From assembly GCF_025717555.1 (NCBI RefSeq), contig NZ_JAJIRP010000009.1, positions 1-64,000 of the forward strand: 64,000 nucleotides of DNA, read 5' to 3'. Under the pieces are notes generated by a model, which saw only the letters and a list, made by a program, of their open reading frames with translations, ran no database searches and was not told where the DNA came from. A program made the position numbers and the translations under genes. Positions within the stretch are counted from its first letter, which is position 1. Each line of letters opens with the position of its first letter. Source of the stretch: Paucibacter sp. B2R-40 (GTDB lineage Bacteria > Pseudomonadota > Gammaproteobacteria > Burkholderiales > Burkholderiaceae_C). Positions 1-9,370 of the stretch are shown here, piece by piece.

Positions 1-221
1 TTCAGCCAATGTGTTGCATTGACCGGTTGAATCCGCCGCCCATACCCGACATCCGACATGCCACGGGTGGATGATGCAGCTCTGCCCAATTGGCGCCCAT
101 ATTTGTCCAGAGTCTGTCCGACCATCACGACAGAGCCAAACTTACTCACCTAGCAGGTGCAGGTGGCGCTCCTATCAACATGGGCAGCGGATGTGGTTGA
201 CGCACTCTCGCCGTTCACTTA

Positions 222-235
222 GGATACATGTATCC
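222..235. promoter_or_regulatory. 14-bp perfect palindrome, candidate GntR/FCD operator
   Basis: A perfect inverted repeat (GGATACATGTATCC) lies 36 bp before the OsmC start, followed by a further half site (ATGTATC). GntR regulators of the FCD subfamily commonly bind short palindromes with an ATAC/GTAT core, and such a regulator is encoded 0.6 kb away. That it is the regulator's own operator is inference. Confidence 0.5.
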
Positions 236-270
236 AATGTATCGAGGCATTCATTTGCTAGGAACTTCCA

Positions 271-750
271 ATGAAAAATGGTGAACATGAATTTACGGCG
301 ACCGTTCGTTGGTCTGGCAACAGGGGTCAGGGAACCCACACTTACCGTGGCTACGATCGCACTTGGGACATTGCTACGGACTCCAAGGTGATCGTGCATT
401 GCTCAAACGACCCACTCCTCGGGGGTGATCCGACTAAACACAATCCAGAAGATCTCTTGCTGGCATCGCTTTCGTCATGCCACATGCTGTGGTACCTGCA
501 TCTCGCGAGCAGTGCGGGGATCGTCATTCACGGTTACTGTGACAACCCGATTGGAGTCGGCGAAACGTTGTCGAATGGAGCAGGTAGGTTTTTGCGCGCG
601 ACTTTGAGACCCAGCATTGTGGTTTCAAAAGGGAGTGATTTGAAGCTTGCTACCGAACTACACCATGAAGTTCACAAGTACTGCTTCATTGCTCGCTCTG
701 TGAATTTCCCAGTGACCTATGAGGCCTCGTTCGAGGAGATTGAAAAATGA
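271..750 (+). CDS. OsmC family protein
   Basis: A 159-residue cytoplasmic protein of the OsmC/Ohr fold, whose members reduce organic hydroperoxides with a pair of cysteines. The family signature of a helix carrying the first cysteine is visible (PEDLLLASLSSCH, Cys70), and a second cysteine (Cys138, HKYCFIARSV) sits where the resolving or partner cysteine is expected. Length is typical. The start is supported by AGGAA about 8 nt upstream. It is followed by a GntR/FCD regulator in the same direction and preceded by a palindrome that this regulator may bind. The physiological substrate cannot be told from sequence; a peroxide or electrophile detoxification role is the family expectation. Confidence 0.9.
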   Translation: MKNGEHEFTATVRWSGNRGQGTHTYRGYDRTWDIATDSKVIVHCSNDPLLGGDPTKHNPEDLLLASLSSCHMLWYLHLASSAGIVIHGYCDNPIGVGETLSNGAGRFLRATLRPSIVVSKGSDLKLATELHHEVHKYCFIARSVNFPVTYEASFEEIEK

Positions 751-782
751 TAAGTCGTACCTCCCATGATCGCGGCGCAAGC

Positions 783-825
783 TTTAGACATGCGGCAAGC
801 ATCAATGTGTTGCGAGTTGTCTAAA
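783..825. promoter_or_regulatory. Long-range inverted repeat before the GntR gene
   Basis: TTTAGACA (783-790) and TGTCTAAA (818-825) are perfect inverted copies, and GCAA/TTGC inside them extend the pairing. The repeat ends 2 nt before the regulator start codon, which has no clear Shine-Dalgarno, so it could be an autoregulatory operator pair or a 5' UTR hairpin that masks the start. Function is inferred only. Confidence 0.35.
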
Positions 826-827
826 TC

Positions 828-1460
828 ATGGCCACTACAGCGTCCGATATTGCCAATCGCATTCGCGTTGATCTAAACGCAGGTGCCTGGGCGCCAGGAG
901 AAGCCTTGAGACAGGAGGAACTTGCCGACCGCTACGGTGCCAGTCGCATGCCTGTTAGAGAAGCCTTACTGCTGCTTGATGCTGAAGGGCTCGTTAGCAT
1001 GCAGCCAAACAGAGGAGCTATCGTTGTCAAGCTGGACGAGCACGACGTGGCCGAGATATTCGACCTCAGGCGACAGGTCGAGACCTACCTTCTGACGCAT
1101 GCTATCCCACGTCACGACGCAAAGAGCCTAGCGCGAGTTGAGGCGATTCAGCTTGAACTTGAAGCTGAAGACAGTCGTTCCGGATGGCTTGAAGGCGACA
1201 AGCAATTTCACGCCAGACTCTACGAACCGGCCGCAAGACCGCGAGCACTTGCTATTGCATCGACGCTGCGTGCTCAAGTAGAACGCTTTGGATTGCATAC
1301 GCTGACTCCCCAGTCGCGAAGAATGGAATGGGCCAAAGAGCACCGCGACCTGATAGCAGCAGCTCACAGTAAGAACGTCGCTGCCTGCATTGAAGCTCTT
1401 ATTGAGCACCTAAACCAAACGCAAGACGCAGTCCAAAGTCAAATACGAAACGCGACCTAG
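828..1460 (+). CDS. GntR family transcriptional regulator (FCD type)
   Basis: A 210-residue DNA-binding repressor. Residues 1-70 form the winged helix-turn-helix of the GntR family (ALRQEELADRYGASRMPVREAL is the recognition region, followed by the EGLV and NRGA wing). The remaining about 135 residues match the all-helical FCD effector domain, with the histidines and acids (DKQFHARLYE and KEHRDL) that usually coordinate a metal or carboxylate ligand. It lies 77 bp behind the OsmC gene, same strand, and probably controls it. The effector is unknown. The start ATG has no obvious ribosome-binding site. Confidence 0.88.
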   Translation: MATTASDIANRIRVDLNAGAWAPGEALRQEELADRYGASRMPVREALLLLDAEGLVSMQPNRGAIVVKLDEHDVAEIFDLRRQVETYLLTHAIPRHDAKSLARVEAIQLELEAEDSRSGWLEGDKQFHARLYEPAARPRALAIASTLRAQVERFGLHTLTPQSRRMEWAKEHRDLIAAAHSKNVAACIEALIEHLNQTQDAVQSQIRNAT

Positions 1461-1748
1461 ATGGCGACATGAGTAGAACTTAGAGCGTCAGACGAGACTC
1501 TGCTGCGGGGTTGTAAAGAAAATGGGGTCAAGTTCGTTCAAATGAACCAGAGCCAGCCATTTCCAATCCCTTATACGTGTTCGCCCGGAAAGTTTGGTCA
1601 ACCGAAGGTCACCAAAGACGGTTCACTCAAATGTCGGCACGGTGGCTCAGTTCCGGACCGGCGCCAACAGGTAGCAGCAGTCGGTGTTTCAAATGCCGAA
1701 AAGCGGGCGCACGAAGCCTTGAGTGAGGAGTCAGGTGCTGCAGCGACC

Positions 1749-3269
1749 TCACTCGGACTTGGCCAGCTTCACCAGCTTGCGCCGCAGCAGGCGCTCATTC
1801 TCCATTTGCGCCTCGTAATCCGCGCGCACGCCGCGCCACAGCGCAATCGCCAGCAACACCAGCACCAAGGTGAAGGGCAGGGCGAAGACGATGGTGGCGG
1901 TTTGCAGCGCGCTGACGCCGCCCACGCTGATGAGGCTGGCGGCGATGGCGGCCACCAACAAGCCCCACATCAGCTTGCTGGCAGCATGCGGCTTGTCCTT
2001 GCCGCCGCTGCTCATCACGCTCAAGACCAAGGTGGCCGAGTCCCCCGAGGTGATGAAAAATACCACCACCAGCACGGTCGCGGCCAAGCTCATCAAGCCG
2101 CCCAGCGGCAAGGCGTCGAACATGCTGAACAGCGCGGTGGAAACGTCGGCCTGCACGGCTGCGCCGATCGGAACTCCCTCGAAAATCTGCAGATGCAGGG
2201 CGGTGCCGCCGAAGACCGAGAACCACAGGCAGGCTGCCAAGGTCGGCGCCAGCATGGTGCCCAGGATGAATTCCTTGATGCTGCGGCCGCGCGAGACTCG
2301 CGCGATGAACACGCCCACAAAGGGCGACCAAGATATCCACCAAGCCCAGTAGAAGACCGTCCAATCGCTGACCCAGCTGCTGTCGCGGAAGGGCGTCATG
2401 CGCAAGCTCATGCGCACAAACTCGCTGAAATAGCCGCCCAGATTATTAGTGAAGGCGTCAATGATGGCGACGCTGGGGCCAAGCACGAAGACCGTCAGCG
2501 CCAGTGCTGCTGCTAACACCAAGTTCCCACTGGATAGCCACTTCACGCCCCGGCCCAAGCCGCTCAGTGCCGAGGCCAGGAACAAAACGGTGGTCACCGC
2601 GATGATGATCAGCTGCACATGGAGCCCAATCGGCAGGCCAAAGAGCCGGGCCAAGCCCGCATTGATTTGCAAGGCGCCAACGCCCAGTGAGGCGGCCACG
2701 CCGAAAGCCGTCGCCACCACAGCCAGCACATTGATCACCGGCCCCAGGGCCTTGGCCCAGGCCCAGGGCAGCTCATCGGTGACCGAACTGATCAGCGCGG
2801 GCCGGCCGCGCCGGAATTGGAAGAAGCCGATGGCCAGACCCACCACGCTGTAGACGGCCCAGGGGTGCAGGCCCCAATGAAAAAAGCTGTAACGCATGGC
2901 GGCGTTGGCGGCCTCGGCGCTCTCGGGCGTAATGCCGGGCGGCGGTTTCAGAAAGTGCGAGACCGGCTCGGCAACTCCGTAAAACACCAGGCCTATGCCC
3001 ATGCCGGCGGAGAACAACATGGCGAACCAGGCGGCGCGAGAAAATTCAGGCTTGTCGTCGTCGCCACCGAGCCGCAGCTGCCCGTAGCGGCCGAAGGCCA
3101 GGGTCAAGCAGCACAAGACCAGGCCCAGCACCACCCACAAATACAGCCAGCCGAAATTGCGTGTTAGCTGTTTGAGGGCGCCGTTAAAGAAAGCCCCCAT
3201 CTCGGCCTGCGCGAGCAGGCCCCAGGCGACAACCAGTCCGATGATGAAAATTGAGATCCAACGTTGCAT
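1749..3269 (-). CDS. BCCT family transporter (betaine/choline/carnitine type)
   Basis: A 506-residue inner-membrane protein with about 12 hydrophobic segments. BCCT transporters import trimethylammonium osmolytes such as glycine betaine or choline with Na+ or H+. Visible family features are the FSAGMGIGLVFYGVAEP segment, the HWGLHPWAVY stretch, and the aromatic-rich TVFYWAWWISWSPFVG box of the substrate pathway. The C-terminal tail is short and basic (RRKLVKLAKSE), so long osmosensing tails of BetT type are absent. It stands alone between intergenic stretches; no choline oxidation genes are nearby, so the substrate is undetermined. Confidence 0.92.
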   Translation of the reverse strand: MQRWISIFIIGLVVAWGLLAQAEMGAFFNGALKQLTRNFGWLYLWVVLGLVLCCLTLAFGRYGQLRLGGDDDKPEFSRAAWFAMLFSAGMGIGLVFYGVAEPVSHFLKPPPGITPESAEAANAAMRYSFFHWGLHPWAVYSVVGLAIGFFQFRRGRPALISSVTDELPWAWAKALGPVINVLAVVATAFGVAASLGVGALQINAGLARLFGLPIGLHVQLIIIAVTTVLFLASALSGLGRGVKWLSSGNLVLAAALALTVFVLGPSVAIIDAFTNNLGGYFSEFVRMSLRMTPFRDSSWVSDWTVFYWAWWISWSPFVGVFIARVSRGRSIKEFILGTMLAPTLAACLWFSVFGGTALHLQIFEGVPIGAAVQADVSTALFSMFDALPLGGLMSLAATVLVVVFFITSGDSATLVLSVMSSGGKDKPHAASKLMWGLLVAAIAASLISVGGVSALQTATIVFALPFTLVLVLLAIALWRGVRADYEAQMENERLLRRKLVKLAKSE

Positions 3270-3432
3270 GGCGGTTTCTAGCGGTGGGCGCTTGCGTGTT
3301 TCACGGGCAGGCTGACGTTCTTGGGCCCGGAGCGGGCCGGGGTCTCAAGCTTGCAATGTAATTTGAAGACATGAATGTTCTTGCCACTGCATTTGAGTTC
3401 GGCTGAATATAGAACAGCTTTGAAATGCGGAA

Positions 3433-3455
3433 AACCCGACCGCAGAACGCGGGTT
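3433..3455 (-). terminator. Rho-independent terminator candidate for the PEP-CTERM remnant
   Basis: Read on the minus strand, AACCCG and CGGGTT pair around an 11-nt loop and run directly into TTTT. It lies about 75 bp past the stop of the PEP-CTERM fragment. Confidence 0.45.
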
Positions 3456-3530
3456 GGGCTTGAATGCAGGCGTTTCAACATTCCTTCTGCCGCCCGGGCT
3501 CCGGGGGGCCTGGGCGCGAAGACCTCTCGG

Positions 3531-3719
3531 TCAGGCGCGGCGGCGGCGCGCCGCGCCCAGGGCCAGCATGGCAATACCGGTCAACGCGTAGCTGGCCGGC
3601 TCGGGAATAGCGTTGCCGAGGGCTTGGACATTGATGTCGCTGGCCTTATCCCAGGTGTTGGCTTGGTTTGAAGTCCAGGAGCCACCAACGGTCAAGCCGC
3701 CGTCAGTAACTCGGTCCAT
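3531..3719 (-). pseudogene. PEP-CTERM protein, 3' fragment
   Basis: Only the last 62 codons of a secreted PEP-CTERM protein remain. The sorting signal is intact: a VPEP-like motif (IPEPASYAL), a hydrophobic stretch (TGIAMLALGAA) and a basic tail (RRRRA). The segment before it (DRVTDGGLTVGGSWTSNQ) looks like the end of a mature domain. No signal peptide or start with ribosome-binding site exists upstream; about 120 bp further lies a copy of the dispersed repeat. Such proteins are sorted by exosortase, which is not in this window. I read it as a 5'-deleted gene. Confidence 0.7.
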
Positions 3720-3836
3720 GGCCGGGGCGGGTCAGTGAATGCTAAGAGGCCGACACCGTGAGTACGGCACTCAGCCACAAATGACGACAGCCACTGCATT
3801 GTTGATTTAGAGGTCGGCATTCTGGATGCCCGGTAT

Positions 3837-3970
3837 GGGCACTGAGTTGATAGGCAGTGAGTGCCCTCGAAATGCCCCGGCCTGCACAAGGCCGACAGTT
3901 CGAACATGCGCCGCATAGTTGGCGTTCGGTTCGCCGGCCGTTTTGCTCAACGGCGGCTTACTGGCGGTGG
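3837..3970 (+). repeat. Dispersed structured repeat, copy A
   Basis: Member of an unnamed intergenic repeat family found at least eight times here. Copy A has the leading hairpin (GGGCACT at 3837 pairing with AGTGCCC at 3860), the CTCGAAATGCCCC box, the second hairpin (GGCCT/AGGCC), the GTTCGAAC palindrome, and the CGGTTCG...CAACGGCGGCTTACTGGCG tail. It lies between a PEP-CTERM stump and the 3' end of the diguanylate cyclase gene. Confidence 0.8.
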
Positions 3971-3995
3971 CTCGACCCACCGCTGCCGACCAGTT

Positions 3996-6554
3996 TCAGT
4001 TTTCGATTTCGATTTCGACCCTGTTTCGCCCAAGTTTCTTGGCCCTGTAAAGCGCAGCATCTGCACGGGCGATCAGCCCATCGACGTCACTCGCGCCGTT
4101 AAAGGTAGACACTCCGAAACTCGCTGTCTTGTTGAGAACGACCGGAAAAACGAAGGCGGCAATAGCGCAGCGGAGTTTTTCGGCGAGCACGCAAGCACCC
4201 TCAAGCGGTGTGTTTCGACAAACTATCAAAAACTCTTCCCCGCCCCAGCGACCGACGAGGTCTACATCGCGCGATTGCGTTTTCAGAATATTCGCAATCC
4301 CCACAAGGACTTGATCACCCACCTGATGCCCATGGGTATCGTTCACTGCTTTGAAATGGTCGACATCGAGCAAGATGATCGATGTCGGCGCCTGCGTGCG
4401 TTCACCGAGGCGCGCCTGCTCCGCGAGCGCTTGGTCAAGTCGCAAGCGATTGAAAAGGCCTGTGAGCTTGTCTGAAACAGAAAGTGTCGCCAAGAGCTTG
4501 TTCTGTTCCATCAACAGAGCCTGTGTTTCGGCATTGGCCAGGGCAATGGCCCCATAGGCGCACAGGGAGCGGAAGATGGCGACCTCACGCTCGGCATAAG
4601 CCTTGGCTTTACTTGACTGGATGGTCATGACGCCCAGCAAGCGCTCGCCCACCAACAAGGGTGCAAACATCAAACTCAAAGTGGCCAGGGTGCCGGGCAC
4701 CAACACTTCATGATCCCCCGCAATGTCGGCAATTACCTCCTGCCGCTCGCGCGCGCAGCGCGCGGCTTTGCTGATTGGGTCATCAAGTCGGGTGAGGTGC
4801 TGGGGCAGGGCTTGGCCGTCCTCGACACCAAACACCATCTTCAGCGCCTGGCCATCATCCTCAAGCCGGTAGATCACGAAGGCCGAGGCCTCCAGCAGCG
4901 TGTGCACATGCGTGTCCAGTGCGCTGAAGATCACCTCAGTGTTCAAATTTCCGGTGATGTCGCGGCCTACCGCCCCCAGTTTCTCCAGCGTGGCATTGGT
5001 TCGCTCCAAGGTGTTTGCCCGCTCCGCGTGGGCCAGCGCGAGTTGGCGCTGGTGCTCACCCTCAGCCCGGGCCTTTTCGATTTCGTGACTGACCTGCAGG
5101 GCGCTGGCGCGGTTACTGGCCTCGGTGCTGTGAATTTTTTCGCGCGCCTGGATGGCTTGCAACGCCATTTCATAGGCTTTGACATGGTTGCCGACCTTGG
5201 CGTATTCGCGCGCCATCGTCTCCAACAATTCGCTGGGCACGGTGTAATTCTCTACATTGGCAGCCGCATCGAGTGCCTGGTGCAGGTAATACAGCGGCGC
5301 ATTGGCGGCGTGCATACCGATCGGAGTCGGCAATTCATGGCTTGTGTGAATATCGGCCAAGACTTGAAGGGCGCCAATCTTCCAGCCGGGATTCAACTTG
5401 GCCGCCGCCAGAGCGGCATTGGCTTGCTCCAAAGCCTTTTGTGGCTGCTTGAGCTGCAAAAGGGCACGGGCCTGGCCGCGCAGGGCAAGAGTCAGCAATT
5501 CTTCGGCACCCAAGGCCTGGGCGCGCTGCTCCAACAACTGAAAGGTGGACAGCGCGTCGCTGTAGTGCTGGAGGTCCATCTCCACTTTGCCCAGAATGGA
5601 CAGCGCAACTGCATAGTGCTGGGAAGTGGTTGCATTCGCCATTAGCGCGATCGCCTCACGTAGCAACTCCTGGGCGACTTCATAGCGCCGCAATAGACGC
5701 AAGGTCTCGGCGGTTTGCATCAGTGCCATCCCGATGATGCTGGGCCAAGCACTGCGCCGCGCCAGTTCCAGTCCGCGCTGCATCCATTCAAGCGCGGCTT
5801 GATGGTCATTGAGGTTACTGAATTTGCCACCAGCGTTGGTTGCGGCAACGATAGCGCGCCGAATTTGTCCGCTTCCAAGTGCCAGCGTGTGGCATAGCCC
5901 GTAGTGCCGGATGGCCTCGACATATTCGCCGTCATGCCCGCCAGGAGCCCCAAAAAAGAATTCTGTTTGGGAAGCTGCTGCCGGGTGCATGGTGGCGCGT
6001 TGCGCAGCAAGGTGGCCGCCCCACTTTTTCCTGGCAGCGGCACCATCGCGGAACGCAGCGTCGGTTGCGAGCACCGCCTGAGCAAAGGTGCGTCGCACCG
6101 GATCACCGTCATTGGCGGAAGCGATCATCGCCTCCCATTCGGCATCCCGGCATGCAGTGTTGCCTTGGCTCTGCGCAATATAGGCTCGCAAGCCATGTGC
6201 ATCGGCGCACCCGATGGCATCAGCGCAGGCGGTGAACTCCTGCAAGGCGTTCTCAGCCAAAACAACACCTGCATCCAACTCGTCGAACAACCACTTCGCC
6301 TCGCCGCGAATCAACATCAGCCGCGCTTGTATTGCGCGCCGCTTGCCGTCAGTCAGAGCAATACAACTGGCCGAGGCTAAACCAGCCTCAGCTTCATCGC
6401 TTAGCGCCAACGCACGCTTGGTGTCTCGTTGGCGCATTTGCCATGCCACAGCCACCAGTGCGTCCACGCGCTGCAGTCCCGTGGCCGACAACAGTTCCGC
6501 CTCCAGCTGCGCCACAGCCTCATCGGTCGCGAAGAGCTCAAGGGCGGTGCTCAT
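3996..6554 (-). CDS. TPR-GAF-GGDEF diguanylate cyclase
   Basis: About 852 residues. The N-terminal half is a chain of tetratricopeptide-like helices (for example ALEWMQRGLELARRS and ALSTFQLLEQRAQALG), followed by a coiled coil (EIEKARAEGEHQRQLALAHAERAN), a GAF domain, and a C-terminal GGDEF domain. The active site is GRWGGEEF, and an RDVD five residues before it is a product-inhibition I-site. It should make cyclic di-GMP from GTP in the cytoplasm. No membrane segment is seen. I start at ATG 6554; an earlier in-frame start would add 53 unlikely residues. The 3' end abuts repeat copy A, and the last codons contain a GATTTC triplicate. Confidence 0.9.
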   Translation of the reverse strand: MSTALELFATDEAVAQLEAELLSATGLQRVDALVAVAWQMRQRDTKRALALSDEAEAGLASASCIALTDGKRRAIQARLMLIRGEAKWLFDELDAGVVLAENALQEFTACADAIGCADAHGLRAYIAQSQGNTACRDAEWEAMIASANDGDPVRRTFAQAVLATDAAFRDGAAARKKWGGHLAAQRATMHPAAASQTEFFFGAPGGHDGEYVEAIRHYGLCHTLALGSGQIRRAIVAATNAGGKFSNLNDHQAALEWMQRGLELARRSAWPSIIGMALMQTAETLRLLRRYEVAQELLREAIALMANATTSQHYAVALSILGKVEMDLQHYSDALSTFQLLEQRAQALGAEELLTLALRGQARALLQLKQPQKALEQANAALAAAKLNPGWKIGALQVLADIHTSHELPTPIGMHAANAPLYYLHQALDAAANVENYTVPSELLETMAREYAKVGNHVKAYEMALQAIQAREKIHSTEASNRASALQVSHEIEKARAEGEHQRQLALAHAERANTLERTNATLEKLGAVGRDITGNLNTEVIFSALDTHVHTLLEASAFVIYRLEDDGQALKMVFGVEDGQALPQHLTRLDDPISKAARCARERQEVIADIAGDHEVLVPGTLATLSLMFAPLLVGERLLGVMTIQSSKAKAYAEREVAIFRSLCAYGAIALANAETQALLMEQNKLLATLSVSDKLTGLFNRLRLDQALAEQARLGERTQAPTSIILLDVDHFKAVNDTHGHQVGDQVLVGIANILKTQSRDVDLVGRWGGEEFLIVCRNTPLEGACVLAEKLRCAIAAFVFPVVLNKTASFGVSTFNGASDVDGLIARADAALYRAKKLGRNRVEIEIEN

Positions 6555-6777
6555 GCCTTCAACTTTCGCAGCAAAAGCTTGTCTATAACCAAGGGGCAAA
6601 CTATTGGATGCATGACCTCGCCTCGGAAGGATGTGACTCATCTTAGCGGCAGCAGCCGAAGGATTTGGACATCGAATTCGGGGCAATTGGCTGTTGGGAT
6701 TGCATGCCGGCATGACTCAGTTCCGCCTATTCGAAGATTCGAGCAGCAGACATTTGGCCGCGTTTTACATGGGCAGG

Positions 6778-6809
6778 GTGAGCTGCCGGCCTGGATGGCC
6801 GTAGCTCAC
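6778..6809. other. Intergenic hairpin between divergent genes
   Basis: GTGAGCT and AGCTCAC pair over 7 bp and enclose a second GGCC/GGCC stem. It lies in the 0.7-kb gap between the divergently transcribed cyclase and kinase genes; apart from this hairpin and repeat copy B, I see no gene in that gap. No T tract follows. Confidence 0.35.
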
Positions 6810-6953
6810 CCGAGACAGGACGTTGGCCTAGCCAACACTAGGGCGGGTTAGTGACGGCTTTTGGCCGGCACCGGGTGTCCGGCTCTCCACCACGATTGAC
6901 TGCAGCCGCTGCTTTAGTGGCGACCGTCAACCCTGGAGTTGAACTTCGGCTTT

Positions 6954-7110
6954 GGGCACTGAATTGCCACGCGGTCTGTGCCCTCGAAATGTCCGGGCCT
7001 GCCCCAGGCCGACAGTTTGAACAGATGCCGCAAAGCTGACTTTCGGTTCGCCGACCGTTTTAGTCAACGTCGGCTTACGGGCGATGATGTGGCCTCCCGG
7101 TCCCGGCCAG
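6954..7110 (+). repeat. Dispersed structured repeat, copy B
   Basis: Leading stem GGGCAC/GTGCCC, second stem GGCCTG/CAGGCC, then the TTCGGTTCGCCGACCG and GTCAACG tail, extending through GATGATGTGGCC to a CGGCCAGTT end. The 48 bp at 7104-7151 also match a stand-alone fragment at 27546-27593 (about 83% identity by eye). It ends about 150 bp before the histidine kinase start and may overlap its promoter. Confidence 0.8.
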
Positions 7111-7258
7111 TTCTTGTCATTCGGATTCGCACTGGCGGCGGCGGCAGGGTGAGGCCCCAACTGAGCTCTACACTACGCGCGAGTCTTGGCGACAGTTTGG
7201 CGATCTTGTGGAGGTCTATGAAAACTCATGTCCCGCAGATGAACAATCGAAAGCTTCC

Positions 7259-9013
7259 ATGCTTATCGACCCATTAGCCTCCAAAGGGCCGCTGCGGGAG
7301 CGCGCTGAGCTCATCTATGAGGAGACGGCCGCCCGGTCTCTGCATGACCTCCAGGCCTCATCACCTGAACTGGCAATGCAGGCACTGCAAGAGTTGGGGG
7401 TACACCAGATCGAGTTGGAGTTACAAAATGAGGAATTGCGCCGGACTCAGGTCCAACTGTTCGTTTCCAACCAGCGGTATATCGGTCTCTACGATCTAGC
7501 TCCAGTCGGGTACTGCACCCTGAGCGAGGCTGGCTCCATATTGCAGGCGAACTTGACTTCGGGCACGCTCCTTGGCATGGCCAGGGACGCGATGGTCGAT
7601 GTTCCACTTTCAAGGTTCATCTTCCGTGAAGATCAGGATATTTACTACCTGACGAGCCGAAAGCTAATGCGTGAGCGTCGGCCGCAATGCTGCGAGCTGC
7701 GGATGGTGAGGGTTGACGGGGCGCAAATCTGGGTTAATTTGGCGATCAAAGTCGAAGAGGACGAAGCCGCTCAAATCACATTTCTTGTCGCACTCAGCGA
7801 TATCACCGAGCGCAAGCAGGCGGCGATCGCCAAGGCCGCCTCAGAGCGAGCCCTAGAGGCCAAGGAAGCCAATCAACGAATAGAGGGGTTGTCGCTCAAG
7901 GTGGCAATTGATGCCGCAGAAGCGAAGAAGCATGCCGGGCAGCTGGCAGATGAGCTGGAGGTGAATCGCGCCCTGATGACTTCAATAATTGATGAGTCAC
8001 TTTCCCTCATCTACGCCACAGACCTGGAAGGGCGTTTCCTGATCGTCAACCGGGCATTTGAGAATCGGTTTGGGCGGTGTCGTTTAGAACTCTTGGGTAG
8101 GACAAGGGCTGACGCCCTTTCAGGAATCATGCCGGCCGAGGTTGCCGCTGAGCACTTCCGCAACGACCAGTTGGTCGTCGCCAAAGAGCACTCCTATGAG
8201 GTGGAGGAGACGAACGAAGAGCCGGACGGTACGCACTTCTACATCTCCCAAAAACATCCGCTTCGCGATCCCGGTGGCCGCATCTTTGGCGTCGCCGGAA
8301 TTTCTACCGATCTGACGGGACGCAAGAATTTGGAGCTTGCCTTGCAAGGCTTGGTCAAGGACAAAGAATCGCTGCTTAAAGAAGTCCACCACCGGGTCAA
8401 GAACAACCTGCAAGTTATCTCAAGCTTGCTGAGTCTAGAAGCCCGTCGCAGCAAGTCAGCTACTACAGAAGCCGTGATCGATGACATGAAAAATCGTATC
8501 TTCGCTATGGCACAGCTGCACGAATCCTTGTACCGCTCTGGCACCTTTGCATCGGTGGACTTGGGCGCCTATCTTGGACAACTGGCCAAGCATTCATTCA
8601 GAGCCCTATCTGAGCACAATGGGTTGGTGCAGCTAAAGCTCAACATGGGTTCGGTGACAGTAGGAATGGATCAAGCTGGCTCAGCTGGATTGCTGCTCAA
8701 CGAGTTGATCTCCAATTGTCTGAAACATGGGTTCCCCGAAGGATCATCTGGGGAAATTGGCGTGGAGCTGCAGCCATTCACGGACGCAGAGCTACTGTCT
8801 GATAACCGATGGTGTCTGCGTGTATCCGACACCGGGGTGGGATTCCCCTCCAACCTTGATGAGAAGCGGGCCGCCTCGCTTGGCCTGCAATTGGCCGGTG
8901 ATCTTGGTCAACAGCTCGGCGGCACGCTAACAATTGGTTCGCCAGCCGGCGGCGGAACTCAATTCAGCATCGTGTTCACCGCCATGGAGCCCAAGGCATT
9001 GGTGATGCCATAA
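7259..9013 (+). CDS. PAS-domain sensor histidine kinase (HisKA_2 type)
   Basis: About 584 residues, no membrane segments, so a cytoplasmic sensor. Order: an N-terminal coiled coil (HQIELELQNEELRRTQ), a first PAS domain (about 74-185), a linker helix, a second PAS domain (about 237-360), then a HisKA_2 dimerisation domain with the tandem histidines of EVHHRVKNNLQV near residue 377, and a HATPase with LLNELISNCLKHG and DTGVGF boxes. Kinases of this type often signal to single-domain or antiterminator partners; none is adjacent. I prefer ATG 7259 (GAAAG upstream); a GTG at 7208 would add 17 residues but has no ribosome-binding site. Confidence 0.9.
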   Translation: MLIDPLASKGPLRERAELIYEETAARSLHDLQASSPELAMQALQELGVHQIELELQNEELRRTQVQLFVSNQRYIGLYDLAPVGYCTLSEAGSILQANLTSGTLLGMARDAMVDVPLSRFIFREDQDIYYLTSRKLMRERRPQCCELRMVRVDGAQIWVNLAIKVEEDEAAQITFLVALSDITERKQAAIAKAASERALEAKEANQRIEGLSLKVAIDAAEAKKHAGQLADELEVNRALMTSIIDESLSLIYATDLEGRFLIVNRAFENRFGRCRLELLGRTRADALSGIMPAEVAAEHFRNDQLVVAKEHSYEVEETNEEPDGTHFYISQKHPLRDPGGRIFGVAGISTDLTGRKNLELALQGLVKDKESLLKEVHHRVKNNLQVISSLLSLEARRSKSATTEAVIDDMKNRIFAMAQLHESLYRSGTFASVDLGAYLGQLAKHSFRALSEHNGLVQLKLNMGSVTVGMDQAGSAGLLLNELISNCLKHGFPEGSSGEIGVELQPFTDAELLSDNRWCLRVSDTGVGFPSNLDEKRAASLGLQLAGDLGQQLGGTLTIGSPAGGGTQFSIVFTAMEPKALVMP

Positions 9014-9057
9014 CTACCGAATCCCGGATTCTTTCGACTTTATGGGGTCTACGTTTG

Positions 9058-9211
9058 GCCGGGAACGTGAGGCCACAACATCGCCAGTAAACCGCCGCTG
9101 ACCATAACGGTCGGCGAACCAAACGTCAGCTATGCGGCACATGTTCGAACTGTCGGCCTTGTGCAGGCCGGGGCATTTCGAGGACCCTAACTGCTTGGCA
9201 ACTCAGTGCCC
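9058..9211 (-). repeat. Dispersed structured repeat, copy C
   Basis: Near-complete copy in minus orientation, 45 bp past the kinase stop. Second hairpin GGCCT/AGGCC and GTTCGAAC palindrome are intact; the leading stem has one mismatch and one wobble. The rest of the 9014-9370 gap holds no gene that I can support. Confidence 0.8.
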
Positions 9212-9370
9212 TGAGTAGACGTTGGCCACGCTCCGCTTCAAGTCAGAGGCTACAAGCTCAACGAGTAGCTGCGTGAAATGGTTTCTTAGGGAGGTCTGAC
9301 CATTGGCCCCGATCAGGTGCAGGCAATAGCGCGCCGGCAACTTCATTGGTGGCATGGGAGCAATAGGCTC

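Noticed and set aside
1542-2516. 324-codon open frame antisense to the BCCT transporter
   Set aside because: Gln/His/Gly-rich composition, no homology, produced by the GC-rich codon bias of the real gene.
9019-9031. GAATC/GATTC hairpin after the kinase gene as a terminator
   Set aside because: Five-base stem with a three-base loop and only TTT behind it; not convincing.
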